DNA of 64,000 nt from Mallotus nudiflorus (GCA_947683625.1 CANTUR010000002.1:9332501-9396500); one strand, 5' to 3'; shown: positions 11,501 to 24,339, numbered from the stretch's first letter. Translations and numbers: made by a program. The notes: generated by a model not told the origin, from the letters alone.

Positions 11501-12400
11501 TATGGTCATGGTGGTCACGACACACGTAAAACAAATAATAGGAATACTAGTTTTTAAGTGTTACTGATATAGGAGGGATGATCCTAGCCTTATGAATTTG
11601 GAGTTGCCACAAGATGGTAGGTGGGAAATGGGAAGCAAATAAATGAAAGCTTGTTTTCCTTGTAAGAGATTCTAGATTCGAGGAGTAGCATCTATTTGAC
11701 TATTCCTTGATATACATAACTTAAATTGTTTGTCACATCACCCTATTTTCAAGTTTAATGGTGCATTTATCATTCATTCGATGGTTGGCGAGAAAGAGAA
11801 ATAGGATCAACTAAATAAAACATGTAGGATAGCAAGTAAATCAATTAAAACAAATAAGCAAGTTAAGCACGTAGCACACAAGGCATGAAATCATAATTGA
11901 AATGAAATAAAAAGCAAAAAATAAAATAAAATAAAATAAATGAAGAAACAGGGAAGGGATTGTGGATTACAACCATTGAAATCTTCTATTCTAATAAATA
12001 TATAAAAAAATAAATTGGAAAGGAATTAAGAATTATAATGCTTTCATAATCTAATCTATTAAATACATCAATAATGGAAAAAAAATGAAAGAAAAAAATT
12101 CTAATAATTCCTACAAAATAGAGATGAGTACACACAAGCATGCATTTCACTCAACAAAAATTAGGTAATAACAATTAAGTATACTCATATCTATCACCAT
12201 TAATTCCTAAAAAATTTACAAGATAAAATAGAACAAAAATAATCAAATAACAAAATATATTGATGATTATGTGCAACATAAACCAATAGTTCGGGTGGAC
12301 ATTTCAGGTAATTTTAAATACTATTGTGTAGAGTAGTTAATCATAAAGTCATCAACATCCTATTTGAATGTCACTATTAAATAACTTTTAAGATAAAACA
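11501..12400 (-). repeat. 3' LTR of the outer Tat element (inner edge uncertain)
   Basis: Bases 11501 to about 11868 align with the 5' LTR pieces at 46361-46511 and 47720-47930, including TACTAGTTTTTAAGT and the AAATAAGCAAGTTAAG end of the shared part. Beyond 11868 the other LTR is missing, so the inner edge is placed before the tandem repeats by inference. (AAAAT)n-like runs occur near 11915-11940. Confidence 0.65.
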
Positions 12401-12419
12401 CATGAAAATGCTGAATTTA

Positions 12420-12795
12420 CAATGAAAAATGTGAGTTTCATAGAAAAATGCTAACTTTTTTGTAAAGACACAAAATTTACAAGAAAATACAAAATATGTA
12501 GCAAAAATACAAATTTTATCGTAAAAATGCAATCTTTATGGTAAAAGGGTGAACTTCATAGTAAAAATGCATATTTTATAACAAAATAGAAACTTTATGA
12601 TAAAAACGTGAGCTTTGTAGCAAAATGTCAATTTTATAATAAAAACATGAACTTTTATAGTAGAAAATGTAAACTTTATGGTAAGAATGCAACTTAAAAG
12701 CCAAAATGCAAACTTTATACTAAAAAATATAAACTTTATGATAAAAATATAGACTTTATGATAAAAATATAAACTTTATGATAAAAATATGCCAA
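12420..12795. repeat. degenerate minisatellite in the 3' region of the outer Tat element
   Basis: About 15 or more degenerate copies of a roughly 20-27 bp unit resembling ACTTTATGATAAAAATATAA. The best-conserved copies are at about 12720-12795. It lies between the end of pol (about 12870) and the 3' LTR, the place where Ogre/Tat elements often carry tandem repeats. Confidence 0.8.
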
Positions 12796-12869
12796 AGATG
12801 AAAAATCACAATAAAAATGCAAAGTTCAACCAAATGAATGCACAAACATTCCCAAAATTATTTCACCAA

Positions 12870-15800
12870 CTTTTTCCCATTACCATAATGAATAACCATG
12901 TCTTTAGGTAGCCTTTTACTAGTTTTAGGTGATTAGCATTAACCCATTTTGAAAATTCACTCAAGATCAGCACCTGGACGAAACTACCTTGGCCAGGTAT
13001 GGTCCTTCCTAATATGGTATAAACTTCCCTCTTGTATTAGAGACATTCTGCTTAATCTTTTTCAACACCTAATTGCTAATCTTTATGTCATGTTATTTAG
13101 CTTTCTTGTTGAAAGCTCTCATAATTCACCAAGTTACAATTGCATATGTTATAATGAATTTAGTCTTTCATTATCTATAAGTGTTAATTGTGGAAGTCTT
13201 TGTTCAACCCACTATCCCTCGGGCAAATCGACTTTGTTTATTGTTTCGATAGACTTATCTCAATTTCAATGGGATATACTTCTTCTTATCCAATTACCAA
13301 TGAAAAAGAAGTTGCTCATATTCATGTCCTCATGGTAGTGTAATAACCTCAAAAGTGAAAGGCAAGTTATTAGCCTAATCTTGGTGAGTTTCAATCATCT
13401 TTGCCAAAACTTTTTTTATATTCTTATATACTACATCCACAGTCCCATTCTCTTATGGTCCATATGCTGATAACTTGTGGTGCTTTATCTTATATATCTC
13501 AAGTAGTGCCCTTACTTCTACCTAAAATTGGTCACTATTATCTGAGACTTTATGATAGGGAATACCATATTGATATAACAAATTCTTTTCAAGAAACTTG
13601 GCCACTTATTTTGCCCCCCAATTTTATGTAATATTCAACTTTAACCCATTTTGTGAAATAATCAATTGTCATTAAGATATATATGTGCCCATTTGAAGCT
13701 ACTGGCTAAATTTCACAAATGATATCTAGTCCCTATATTGAGAATAGCCAAGGAGATGTAATGGTGTACAATTCTATATGGGGTAGATGATTAACATCTT
13801 TAAGGATTTGACACTTATGGTACATTCTTGCAAAATTAACATAGTTTCGACCATTGTCATCCACATAAATTCTTGCCTCATTATTTTCTTTGATATCATC
13901 ATCTCATTCATATGTGGACTACAAACACCTTTGTGAACCTCCATAATCACTTTCTTTTCTTTGTTCTCATCCACATCTTAGTTGCATCCCATATGTAGTT
14001 CTCTTGTAGAAGACACCGGATAAGAAATAAACTTGCTAGTTTTCTAATAACCATTTTTCCCTTTTCATTCGCATCTTTTAAATACTCTCTCTCATCCAAA
14101 TATTGTTGAATGTCATAGAACCATGACCTTTAATCCACTTTTGCTTCCATTACCTTTATGTTCTTGTTGCATGGCCGATTGAACTTTACTAGTATTAAAG
14201 GCTTCATAGGCATGCTAGGGAGGTAAAGCATCTGTCATTTGATTGTGACTTCTCGACAAGTGAACAAATTTGCACCTTTAAAAGATTAACTTAATTATCG
14301 CAAATGCTTGAGGTATGGCTTCAAATGGTGCTCTTTCAAGCCATATTCATATGTAGTTTGATTGATTACCAATATTAAATCTCCTAAAATCTCTACCTTT
14401 ATAACTCCTAGAGCTATCAATGCTTCCATTCCTATTATACATGCCTCATATTTTACTCTATTTTTTATGACTTGAATACTAACCTTTTGGCCATTAGGAC
14501 TACTTCATTCTCAAGTCAACAATATCAACCCAATTCTAGCTCCAAACTAGTTTATAACTTCGTCAAAGTACATCCATCATCTTTGCACCTTGATGGTTGA
14601 AGTAACATTAGTTAAAAACTTAAGATGTATCTCTTTTTCTTCTAAATAAGGTTTAATGATTTTTCTACTGCTTTTTCTTTAATTATTTTCTTTGTCAAGC
14701 ACTCAACATTTAATTTTATTAGTAATACTAACCACTTACCCAACTTTTTGATCAATTATAATGCTTCAAACATATAATTCATTAGAGCCATTTTGGAAAC
14801 TACTTAAATCTTATATGACTAAAAGTAATGTCTTAGTTTCCTCATAGCCCATAAAATTGCCAAACAAATTTATTCCAATTGGTTGTGCTTTTACTCATAT
14901 GACAACATCTTCTCGCTTATACAGTAAACTATGGACTCTATATGTGCTTCTCCTTCTTAGGTGAGCATAGATGTGATAACATTACCTTCAATTATAAAAA
15001 ATAAAGTTAAGGGACTTCCCATCTTAAGTGGCCTTAATATTGGGGGACTTATGAGATCATCTTTAATTTTTGAAAGGCAATTTGGCATTATTCATTCCAT
15101 TCTATAGGTTGATTCTTTTTCAGCAACTTGAAAATGGGCTTGCACACTGTTGTTAGCTTTGCCATAAATCTACTAATTAAATACAACTTTTCTAAAAACC
15201 CTAAAATCTCTTTTTTTTTTTTACTTTGAAATTCGCATTTCTCTTATTGCTCTTATCTTGTCCAGATCGACCTCAATCCCCTTTTGATTAATTATATAAC
15301 TAAACAGCTTACTTGAAGTTACTTTGAATACACACTTCTTCATATTGAGCCTTAAATTATATTTTTCCACTATACGTAAGAATTTCTTAAGTGTTACAGG
15401 GTGTTCCTTTTGAGTTTTAGATTTCAACATCATATAGTTAACATACACCTCAACTTCCTTATGTATCATATCATAACACATAGTTGTCTCTATTCTCTAG
15501 TAGATTGCACTAACATCCTTTAACCTAAATGACACTACTCTATAGTAGTATGTTCCCTACTTATTTATGAAGGTAGTCTTGGCTTTATCAATGATTTCCA
15601 TGTGGATTTAATTATACCCTAAGAATCCATTCATGAAAAGTACATTGTACATGCCTTATTAAAACATTATCAATCAACAACATCTAGATATGATAAATCA
15701 TTCTTTGGGAATGCCTTATTAAAATCCCTATAGTCTATATAAAATCTTCCCCTTCCATCCTTCTTTAGTACTAGGATTATGTTAGCTAACCATTCTAGGT

Positions 15801-17557
15801 AATCAACCACTTTTAAAAATTTTGCTTTGATGTGCTTGGTTATCCTCTTTTACCAATTGATCCTATTGTGGTCTTAATCTTCTCAACTTTTGCTTCTTTG
15901 GTTTATACCCTTCCTTAGTCAAGATGTAATGTTGTGAAATGTTATGGTCGATACCTAGTATGACATCATATGTCTAAGCAAACATTTATGCATATTTTAT
16001 TAATATTTTTTCTAATTTTCTCCTTTCTTCAAGGGTAACATCTTATAGTTCAATGTCAAGGGAATGAATGTTAACAATACTCGTGTAAGGTTCAATAAAA
16101 TACATATCACCATTATGATCCACATCAAACAAGTAGGCAAAGTCATATTTTATTACATTAACCTTAGAGTTCAATACATTAGACTCAAATAAATTTACAA
16201 TAAAGACATCATTAAAAATAAAAGTATCATAAAATAACATATCATTTATGCTAAACTTAATGAGTGTAACGATCTCTGTGCAACTTGCAGTTTCTATCCT
16301 CATATTCTTAATAAATTTCTTAATTTGTTCCACAGTTACCTCTTCCTATTCCTCCTCTTTCTTCTTTCCACTATTGATAAAGTAAACCACATTAGCAAAG
16401 ATTTCAAATCCAAGTTCCTTAACCCTATTGTTCTTCCATTTTTTTGATTGACCATTATACTTGGTAAAAGAGTTCTAAAAAATAAAAGTAGTCTTCTTTC
16501 TATTAACCGTAAGGAACTTAAAATCCTATTTTATTTCTTTTCAGGCTCGATTCCAAGTATGTACTACATATTCTTCATCATAGTTGGAACTCTTAGTTCA
16601 ACTTAATCTTCATTAATCATCATCACTTAAAAGCTTAAAGGTACCACATTCAAGTAAGTGATGATATTACTTTCTTTAACTTAAATTGTAACCACTTTGC
16701 CATTGTATGGGAATTTTATCTTTTGATTCATAGTAGACGATACTCTCCCAAGTGGATGGAACTATGGATGCCTAACAAACAAGGTGAAAGTAAGGAATAT
16801 CTAAATAGTGAATTCCATAATAAATTTGATTTCTCCCACTGTAATCACACCTTTGAGTTCCCACCATAGGTTTCTTCAAATTATTATAAGCTAATATGAT
16901 CAAATTAGAAGACTTTAGATCTTCCATGCCTATTTTAAACTTATGGAGCATCCATACTTCTTTTCCCTTGGAATCAATATTATCATCTTCAGAATCTAAA
17001 GGCCCACTAATGTCTTCAACTTCGTCAATCTTATGAATTGCCATTTGACTCATTCTTCTCATAATCATTTGAGGACTAAATGCAAAAGGGATTGAAAGAT
17101 ATTCATAGGTTGAAGGATCCTAATTATCATCACTCAAGTCAAAAATCAAATTTAGAATCTCAACTTCTTATATCATAAGAAACTCTCTTTCTTTTCTTTT
17201 TTCTCTTTCTTTCTCACTTTCAGGGATATCCAAGATGGATTGTTACGCAAAGGGTTTAGGGAGTCTCAAAGAGATTACATAGGTTGTTGGTAGGGATATA
17301 TTGCGGTAATTGGGTAATGGATCGGTTTTAACATTAAGAAAATTTTTTTCAAGTCTTCAATATTCTTAGAGTCTATCAAGTCTTGGATTTGATTTCTCAA
17401 GGTTTGGCATTTATTAGTTGCATGGCTAAGTATTTGGTGGAAATGACAATAAAGGTTAGTGTTGATGTTAGCAGGCAATAAGTTTGGTAGTGTTCTTGGT
17501 TCAAGGGGCTTCAAGAGGTCATTTTGCTAGAGTTTTTGGAGAATCTAGGATAGAGGT
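12870..17557 (-). pseudogene. outer Tat pol and 3' part of gag (decayed)
   Basis: On the minus strand the order is: gag zinc knuckle near 17275-17514 (YCHFHQ...SHATNKC, the Tat-type CxxH...H...C pattern), a linker resembling that of the inner element (16043-17068), RT (about 15860-15220, with the EVEVYVNYMM catalytic region and NLRLNMKKCVFKVTS), RNase H, a second RNase H region, and integrase ending in GKFIPY and then ANHLKLVKGYLKTW near 12890. Dozens of stops and frameshifts. The gag part is cut at 17557 by the inner Tat element and continues at 35140. Plus-strand ORFs here, such as 12949-13338, are shadows. Confidence 0.85.
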
Positions 17558-17561
17558 AGTA

Positions 17562-19386
17562 TGAGCGACCTTCCCTTTTTTATTTTGTTTTATATTGGTT
17601 TTTTCATTTCCTAGGGACATGGTAACTTTACCAAAGAGGGAAAAGTGACTGCTCTCGAGGGGATAAGATGCTTTTGATTTTATGGAGTCGCCACTTAATT
17701 TTTAGAAAATTAAGAAAAGAATGGGACAATATCGAGTCACTCAATTAGTATTATCCCTGATAGAGATTTATGGGTTGAGGAGATCACATCTACTTTTTTT
17801 TTATTATTTCTCATTATACAATATTCAATGTATAACTATTGCAACACCCTAGTTTCGATGATGATAGTTTATATAGCATTCACATAGTACATAAAAAAAA
17901 TATAGGAAAATAAAGCTAAGAATTTTATTACATCGCTTTCCTGATGAAATACATATGAAAAGAAAAAGAATCTGGAAAAGTAAATCTAATATGATTAATT
18001 TGCAAGGATAACACAATCATTTACATAACTTATTTGATGAATGATAGGATGATTATGCTTGTAGTGATTATTTATTCTATGATGATGAATGATGATAATA
18101 TAAAGGATGTATAAGGTCATCACCGGACCAAAAGCATGATGACTTTATTCTGGGGCATAAACTTTTCACATTATTGATATTTACGATGTGATTTCATGAT
18201 TTTAGAAATAGAGGATGCAAATTGATGATGTAAAATAAGCATAATAATGCATATATTATTCACGTAGCTTGCAAGATTTCCAGTCTCATCATATAAGAAC
18301 AACAGTATTCCCAAATGCTGGAGATAAAAAAATAAAATGTAGTGCAGTAAAGTAAATATGCTAAAATGATTGTGTAGTCCTCAGACTTGACTCAACTTAT
18401 ATGAACTTTGAAGCTCTAGCTTTAAGAGATTATCAAGCTTTCCTCATCGAGAGGTTCAAAATGATGGTAGGATGATACTAAAATGTATACCTTTAAAGCG
18501 TGCTTTGACAAATATGAGGCTGAGTTTGGTGGAAAGAGGGATCTAACAACCTAAAGGAAAGGATATGGGAGAGCAAAAACTATATGGGAAAGGGTTTCTC
18601 GCACCTTCAATTGGACTGACTCTTGAGTGTGCGTGTGTCTTCACTTGCTTCGCTCCTCCAAAATGGGGTGTAGAAGGGTCTATTTATAGGAAAAAATGTG
18701 TAGAATGGGGTGGTATAGGCATGGTTACCTACGTAGAAGTGTATTTTTGCACGAGCCATGCTAAGTGCGTGTGACCACGCATAATGGCGTGTGGCCACGT
18801 GCGCTTAAGTGCATTTTCACGCACACTTCAACACTCTATAGGCTCTTCCCTAGTTTGACATGCACTATTCTGGGGTTGGTTCCTAGGATTTTTAGGCCTT
18901 TTGGACTCATTTACAGAGTTCATTTTTCCAATTCGGCTTTGATTTTAACACATGACACCTAGGGGTGTTTACACACACTTTTAAGTTATACACACTAATA
19001 CTTGGGTTGTGTTTGACCATTCCAGGACCACTTCTGGAGGTTTTAGAGCCCTTCAGACGTGTTTTTGAAGCTATTTTATCAAAATTGATTTTAATTTTTT
19101 AACGAAGTTGGGTCCTGGTCTAATAAAATGTGCACCGACTCAACGAGCTAAGTATTATAAGAGGAGTTTTCTTGAAATAAACCTCTCATTGTTTTGATAA
19201 TTTGTATTTCGTAATGTCAGAGCATAACTTAATGACTCAGTGATCAATTTTGCACATTGGTGGGGTCAGTTTGGTGTCTTAAGGTTGCACACTTTAAAGG
19301 TGTTACAAACAAGCAGACTCTAGTTATATCAGGGATTCATTTCATCATCGGACCTTTTTAGGGATAGTCAAATTTGAGGTATGATA
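17562..19386 (-). repeat. 3' LTR of the inner Tat element
   Basis: This 1825-bp LTR aligns along its length with 33288-35139. A TATA box (CTATAAATAGA on the minus strand) lies at about 18680-18690 and is conserved in the other LTR. The ORFs at 18565-18962 are LTR noise. Confidence 0.88.
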
Positions 19387-19400
19387 GTTGCCCCCTACTT
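19387..19400 (-). promoter_or_regulatory. polypurine tract of the inner Tat element
   Basis: On the minus strand AAGTAGGGGGCAAC directly precedes the 3' LTR start TATCATACC, the position expected for the plus-strand primer. Confidence 0.75.
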
Positions 19401-19639
19401 CAGATGTGTTACATAGCCACCTAGCACTACTGTCAATACACGTCAAACAAATGCAAAGATGCAAAAATGTTTTGATAGGGAGAGAGGTACTTACCTATGG
19501 GTTGTCTCTAGACATCTTGTTAAGATTTGATAGTTGTTGTTGTGTTTTTTTATTGCTATTGTTCTATGACTTGGTCATTATGCAGGGTGCTATTTATGAC
19601 ATATGCAAGCTTGTGATTCATGCAAAGTGTAGAGTGCAG

Positions 19640-20205
19640 ATGTGACTATAACCTTTTTATGTATCACACAAATGAACACAAATGAACATGTGACTGAGCA
19701 AAAGGAGATGCGACTATAACCTTTCTAGGCATCATGCAAATGAAGATACGATTATGACCTTCTTAGGTGTCACGCGAAAGAACATGCGACTATAACCTTT
19801 TTAGGTGTCATGCAAATGAACATGCAAGTATAACCTTCTTAGGTGTCACGCGAATGAACATACGACTATAAAATTTTTAGGTGTCACGCAAATGAACATA
19901 CAAGTATAACCTTTTTAGGTGTCACACAAATGAACATACGACTATAACCTTTTTAGGTGTCACGCGAATGAACATACAACTATAACCTTTTAGGTGTCAC
20001 ACGAATGAACATACAACTATAACCTTTTAGGTATCACGCGAATGAACATGCAACTAATACCTTCTTAGGTGTCACATGAATGAACATGCGACTATAACCT
20101 TTTTAGGTGCCACGCAAATGAACATGCAATTATAACCTTCTTAGGTGTCACACAAATGAACATACGACTATAACCTTCTTACGCGTCATGCAAATGAACA
20201 TGCTA
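19640..20205. repeat. 38-bp minisatellite in the inner Tat 3' region
   Basis: About 14 copies of a 38-bp unit built on CGACTATAACCTTTTTAGGT followed by GTCACGCAAATGAACATA. Copies differ by a few bases each. It lies between the antisense PMD gene and the 3' LTR. Confidence 0.92.
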
Positions 20206-20430
20206 TTAAGCAAATGAGAATGCTCCTAAGCAGTGTGGATGCTCCTAAGCAATGAGTGTGAATTCTTCTAAGCAATGAGAGTGCTTCTAAGCAAATATGA
20301 GTGCTTCTAAGTAATGTGAAAATGAGTGCTTCTAAGTAATGTGAAAGTGAGTGCTTCTAAGCAATGTAAGGGTGTTTCTAAGCAGTGTGAGAGTGCTCTT
20401 AAGTAATGTGGGTGCTTATAAGTAATGAAT
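20206..20430. repeat. second minisatellite, GTGCTTCTAAGCAATGTGA type
   Basis: About ten degenerate copies of an 18-28 bp unit containing GTGCTTCTAAG(C/T)AATG directly follow the 38-bp array. The unit is unrelated in sequence to the first array. GATGCAGTAAT-like short repeats continue to about 20500. Confidence 0.85.
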
Positions 20431-20829
20431 GAGGTAGTTATGATGTTGTGATGATGTAGTAATGATGCAGTGTTGATGCAGTAATGATACGGTGATTTGT
20501 CATGTTGAGGATGTTATTTTGATGATTTGGAGTAAGATATCCTTACAGTGAATTTTCCTTGCTCTTCTTCTTTTATAAGATGTTGAGTTTGCTAAAGAAA
20601 GCAATGCACACATAGTGTCTTTAGACATATGGAGTTCATATAAGTGTACTTTTATATGAGTTTAGTGCATATCTTATGCTTAAATGGAAGTTGAGGACTA
20701 TATAAGTAAGTGTGCAAAGTCTCGAAGGGCGCATAAAACCATAGAAGAGTGTGTGGAAGGAGGAAGTGCACATGACTACGTGTTAGGGGCGTATGATAAT
20801 GCGCTTGTGCATGTAGTCACGTGCTTCCC

Positions 20830-20850
20830 CCCTCTAGGCCTATTTAAACG
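20830..20850 (+). promoter_or_regulatory. candidate promoter of the antisense PMD gene
   Basis: CCTATTTAAACGAC near 20838 is a TATA-like motif about 145 bp upstream of the proposed ATG at 20984. Placement and spacing fit a plant core promoter, but this is inference from sequence only. Confidence 0.3.
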
Positions 20851-20983
20851 ACTATTTTGTAGGTCTTGGGTGGCCTTGTTTGGACTTCTTTGAGTATTTT
20901 TTAACTTTTTTTTTACCCTTTTTATGTTTTAGGTGCTTCTTACTCTGTTTTTGCTTATGTATTTCCATTTTCTTTTGCATAAA

Positions 20984-23576
20984 ATGGAGTTTCCTAACAT
21001 TCCTAAGGGTTTAGAGGACATTTTTATTAATGTTGATGTTGATTATAAGGATGCCTTTGCAGAGGCTACTGGAGTTGGGATGTCTGCAGTAGGGATTAGC
21101 ACATATACTGCTTAGAGTTCTCATCCATCCAAGCTTTCTTAGGGAGATCCAATCCTTATTGTTCATAGTTTAGAGACTCCCTCTTAGGTGCATCATCGTC
21201 GTGAGGTGGGTCCCTCTTTGCCTTTATTTTTTAAAGCTTGTTCACTAACTGTTTTACTGTTTATTTTACTGTAAGAGGTTATTATAGTTATAGCAGTAGA
21301 TCAGTAGCTCTTGCGGTAACTGTCTATCTAGCTTTATTATAGATGTTAATGCTATAGTTATTGCTTTATTTTCTTTTTATGATTGTCTACTTCCCATGAT
21401 GCTTGTCTTTTTGGCCTTTATTGTTTTGATCCTGTTAAGTGATAGAGAGAGAGAGATATGTTACTATTTAGTAGTTGTATAAATGTTTGGTGGCGTACTT
21501 GTTGTTTGTATGTCACTATGCTACCTGGTAGTTTTAATAGGGTTAGTATGTACTATCAGGTCTCCTGATGTACGTGAAGTAGATGGTTGCCAGGAAGGGC
21601 TTTAATGAAGTGATTGTTGCACTATCTTATGACTCGTATGCATCGAGTTAGATTGCTATGTATGCATTGATAGAGCGGTGGATGGACACAAAACATTCTT
21701 TCCATCTACCTATCGAGTAGATGACTATTACCTTGCTAAACTTTACTGCTATCATCGGCTTGAGATTTTATGGAGAGCCCATTCCTTTTAGTGATGAGGA
21801 GTGTGCCACTACTGTGGTGAGGAGGTGTCTCACAAGGTATTTGCTCAGGGTAATCACTCTTATAAAGTCTAGTTGCCCATATTTTGTTTAATACACAGAG
21901 TTTGTTTATTTTATGCTGGCTTTGTATAATGATAGTCTTGTCTCAGCGGAGCAGCTAGCCTGTTGCTTTTTAGTTTATTTACTGAGTGTTGTTATCTTCC
22001 CGAACCCCAAGGGTATGGGTGATCTGCGATTATTACCTATCTTGAGGGACTTGGATGGCTTGTCGAGGTATTGTTAGGGTGCTGCTACCTTTGCTCATAT
22101 GTACTCAGGGCTTGATGTAGTATGCCGAGGTGGCTTAAGGATCTATGGATACTTGTTCTTACTAGACGTGAGTAGGAGTTATGTTGTTTGTTCTTTTGCT
22201 CTTGGTTTGTTATTTCTGACTTTTTGATTTTGACAGATCTGGGCATATGAGTTTGGGATTCTCCCCCGTCTGTCCATTAAGTATTTCTAGGAGGATGGCT
22301 TCCCTCATTATTCTTGATGGATAAGGAAGAATATTGATTTGATCAAGGATTGCACAGTAGCTTCGGACCATATGAGGAAGCTGTCCCTTGATTAGGTATG
22401 TCTGATTCTTATTATGCTAGTTGCTCCTTTCTTTAGGACCATTTGTTTATTGTTGCCCTTTAAGCAAATCTTTCTTTCCTAATAGGTGGCAAGATCTCAC
22501 CAGATGACAGAGATGGTGGCTGCATGGTAGCTGATAGAGAGATGAGTGTTTCTTTCTGGCCTCGTTGGTAGGATGTGGTATTTGGACGAGTGAGTCCATC
22601 ATTAGTGGGATGGCCCATACATGAGGAGAGTTCCTGTTCCCTCCCCTAGGGACATATTGTAGACAGTGATGATTTTGCTACTGTTATGATGGGATTCCCC
22701 TCTAAGGGCCTCTTAGATTTACCTTATGCTGACGTATTGATTCTTCAGTTGATTGATTTTATAGCTACTGGGACCTTTTCTTCTCCTCCACCTTCTTAAG
22801 AAGATGTATCTCGTTCCTCAGGTTCAGGGGCTAGGCCATTACATAGGTTGTCAAGAGTTGCTTCTTTTGATCCAGTAAGCTTTTATTCCTATTTTAGCGC
22901 AAGCATGTAATAAACTTTATTAGTAATAAACTATAATTGACATGGGTTGTGAGAGCTTATCTATAGCAATGCTAGAGGAGATCTAGATCCCTCTTTAAGG
23001 ATGATGAGAGCATGCTCCGTACTGAGGCGACTGCTCATGCCAATAGTGTGGCTTCCAGTAGCACTATCCTTGGGGATTTGATAGTTCAACCATCATTTTC
23101 TTTGCTTGGGACAAATATCTTAGGTAGAGCAGTGAGCTTCGATTTGCCTAGACCTGGCTTTCCTCAATCGAGTGTTGCTCCTACTGATGCTACCCATGTT
23201 CATGTTCTTTTCTCATTCCTGCGTTTATTTTATTTATTAGTGAGTGGTGGTTGACTCATTTGCTTGCTTTTATAGATTCCTATCTCCTCTAGCCAATACT
23301 GGTATACTGTTGCAAGGAGTGTACAACAGTGCTTTTTGGAGTTTGCTACCACTCTGAGGGTATGCTTTCTTTATTGTACCTATTTATTTTATGCTCATGT
23401 TTTAAGAATGAGTGTATGATATACAATGTGTAATGTAGGTTAAGCACCATCTTGCAAGTCAGGAATGTGAGAAGGAGCGTGCAGCTTATCATGACCGCAT
23501 TAGTAAGTTGGAGTCATAGCTATCGCCTTTTATGACGAATGATGATGAGTCAGGATCAGACGAAGGGGATGCTTGA
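20984..23576 (+). pseudogene. antisense plant mobile domain (PMD) gene inside the Tat element
   Basis: On the plus strand, opposite to gag-pol, a frame from about 21646 to 22167 reads ALIERWMDTKHSFHLPIE then MTITLLNFTAIIGLRF, and later GAATFAHMY. This is the aminotransferase-like plant mobile domain (PMD; MAIL/MAIN relatives). A 69-bp GT...AG intron (22168-22236) separates GYLFLLD from IWAYEFGILPR, a junction typical of the family. Another probable intron follows KLSLD (about 22395-22486). WYLDE and a PYMRRVPVPSP stretch follow near 22570-22640. The likely end is an acidic tail, DDESGSDEGDA, with TGA at 23574. The proposed start at 20984 (MEFPNIPKGLEDI) is uncertain. In-frame stops at several sites show decay. 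PMD proteins are nuclear and linked to silencing or transposition. The role in the retrotransposon is unknown. Confidence 0.82.
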
Positions 23577-24339
23577 GCAAGATCATTGCTTGCTTTTGAT
23601 GGCAACCACAACTGATGTAGTTATTTTAAGAGCTAGGTGTAGGACTTTTGGTCTGTGGTTTGCTTTGTTTATCATTTTCCCGAGGTTATGGACTTTAGAT
23701 GTTATATCTGGGCATTTTTCTTACATGTTGCATGATGTTTGTATGATGATGAATGTATATGCTTCATGTTGTGTATCATTGATGATGATGTTTGCCATTA
23801 CTATCGTCTGCCTTTTTTCCCTTGTTTACCTAAGGCATCTCCTTTGCGAGCTTTTCATACTTAGCTAGATTTTCTTTTTCTTCCCTTTTTTGCCTAGTGT
23901 GTCTCCTTTTGGAGCTTTTCACACCTAGTTGGGTTTTTTTTTTTTGCTATACGATAGTGGCTGATCTCAAGGAGTGAGCTTAGAGAGGATGGTAAGAACC
24001 ATGGTTATGTAATGAAGGAAAATGCAAAGCATGCTTGATGCAATTCATTATGATAAAATGTGTTGCACTTTTCAAAGACATTTTGAATAAATTGGCAATC
24101 ATTCTCATTTCACTGTATTCATTTAAGAAAAGCACAGGTGCATTCGTACAAATTTTGAACTTGAGGTTACCCTTGTCCTTAACTAGACTTCTTAGGTTTT
24201 TTAGTTAAGTATTCTCCCTCTTTCCCTAATTTTTGCACGAGCTACCATTTTTAGGTTTTCAACTCAGTGGGAAGTCCTAACTTTTGTTTGAGCTACCATT
24301 TTTAGGTTTTCAACTCAGCGGGATGATGATTTTTTTGCC
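23577..24339. other. spacer between antisense PMD gene and pol end, with short duplications
   Basis: No coding region is recognised; the ORF at 23539-23868 has no family motif. Two partial tandem duplications are visible: a block containing CTCCTTT..GAGCTTTTCA repeated at about 23830-23930, and a block containing GAGCTACCATTTTTAGGTTT repeated at about 24238-24320. It is convergent-transcription space between the two opposing gene ends. Confidence 0.65.

Noticed and set aside
12949..13631. Plus-strand ORFs of 129 and 76 codons
   Set aside because: They are antisense shadows of the decayed Tat integrase and RNase H on the minus strand, which shows family motifs.
18565..18962. Possible small protein genes
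   Set aside because: They lie in an LTR that repeats at 34236-34708, and the frames are not conserved between the two copies.
19640..20430. CRISPR-like array of repeats
   Set aside because: Repeats are contiguous, degenerate and without spacers, in a plant retrotransposon. They are minisatellites.
23539..23868. 109-codon plus-strand ORF as a membrane protein
   Set aside because: It overlaps the end of the PMD frame in another register and has no motif. Its hydrophobicity follows from T-rich sequence.
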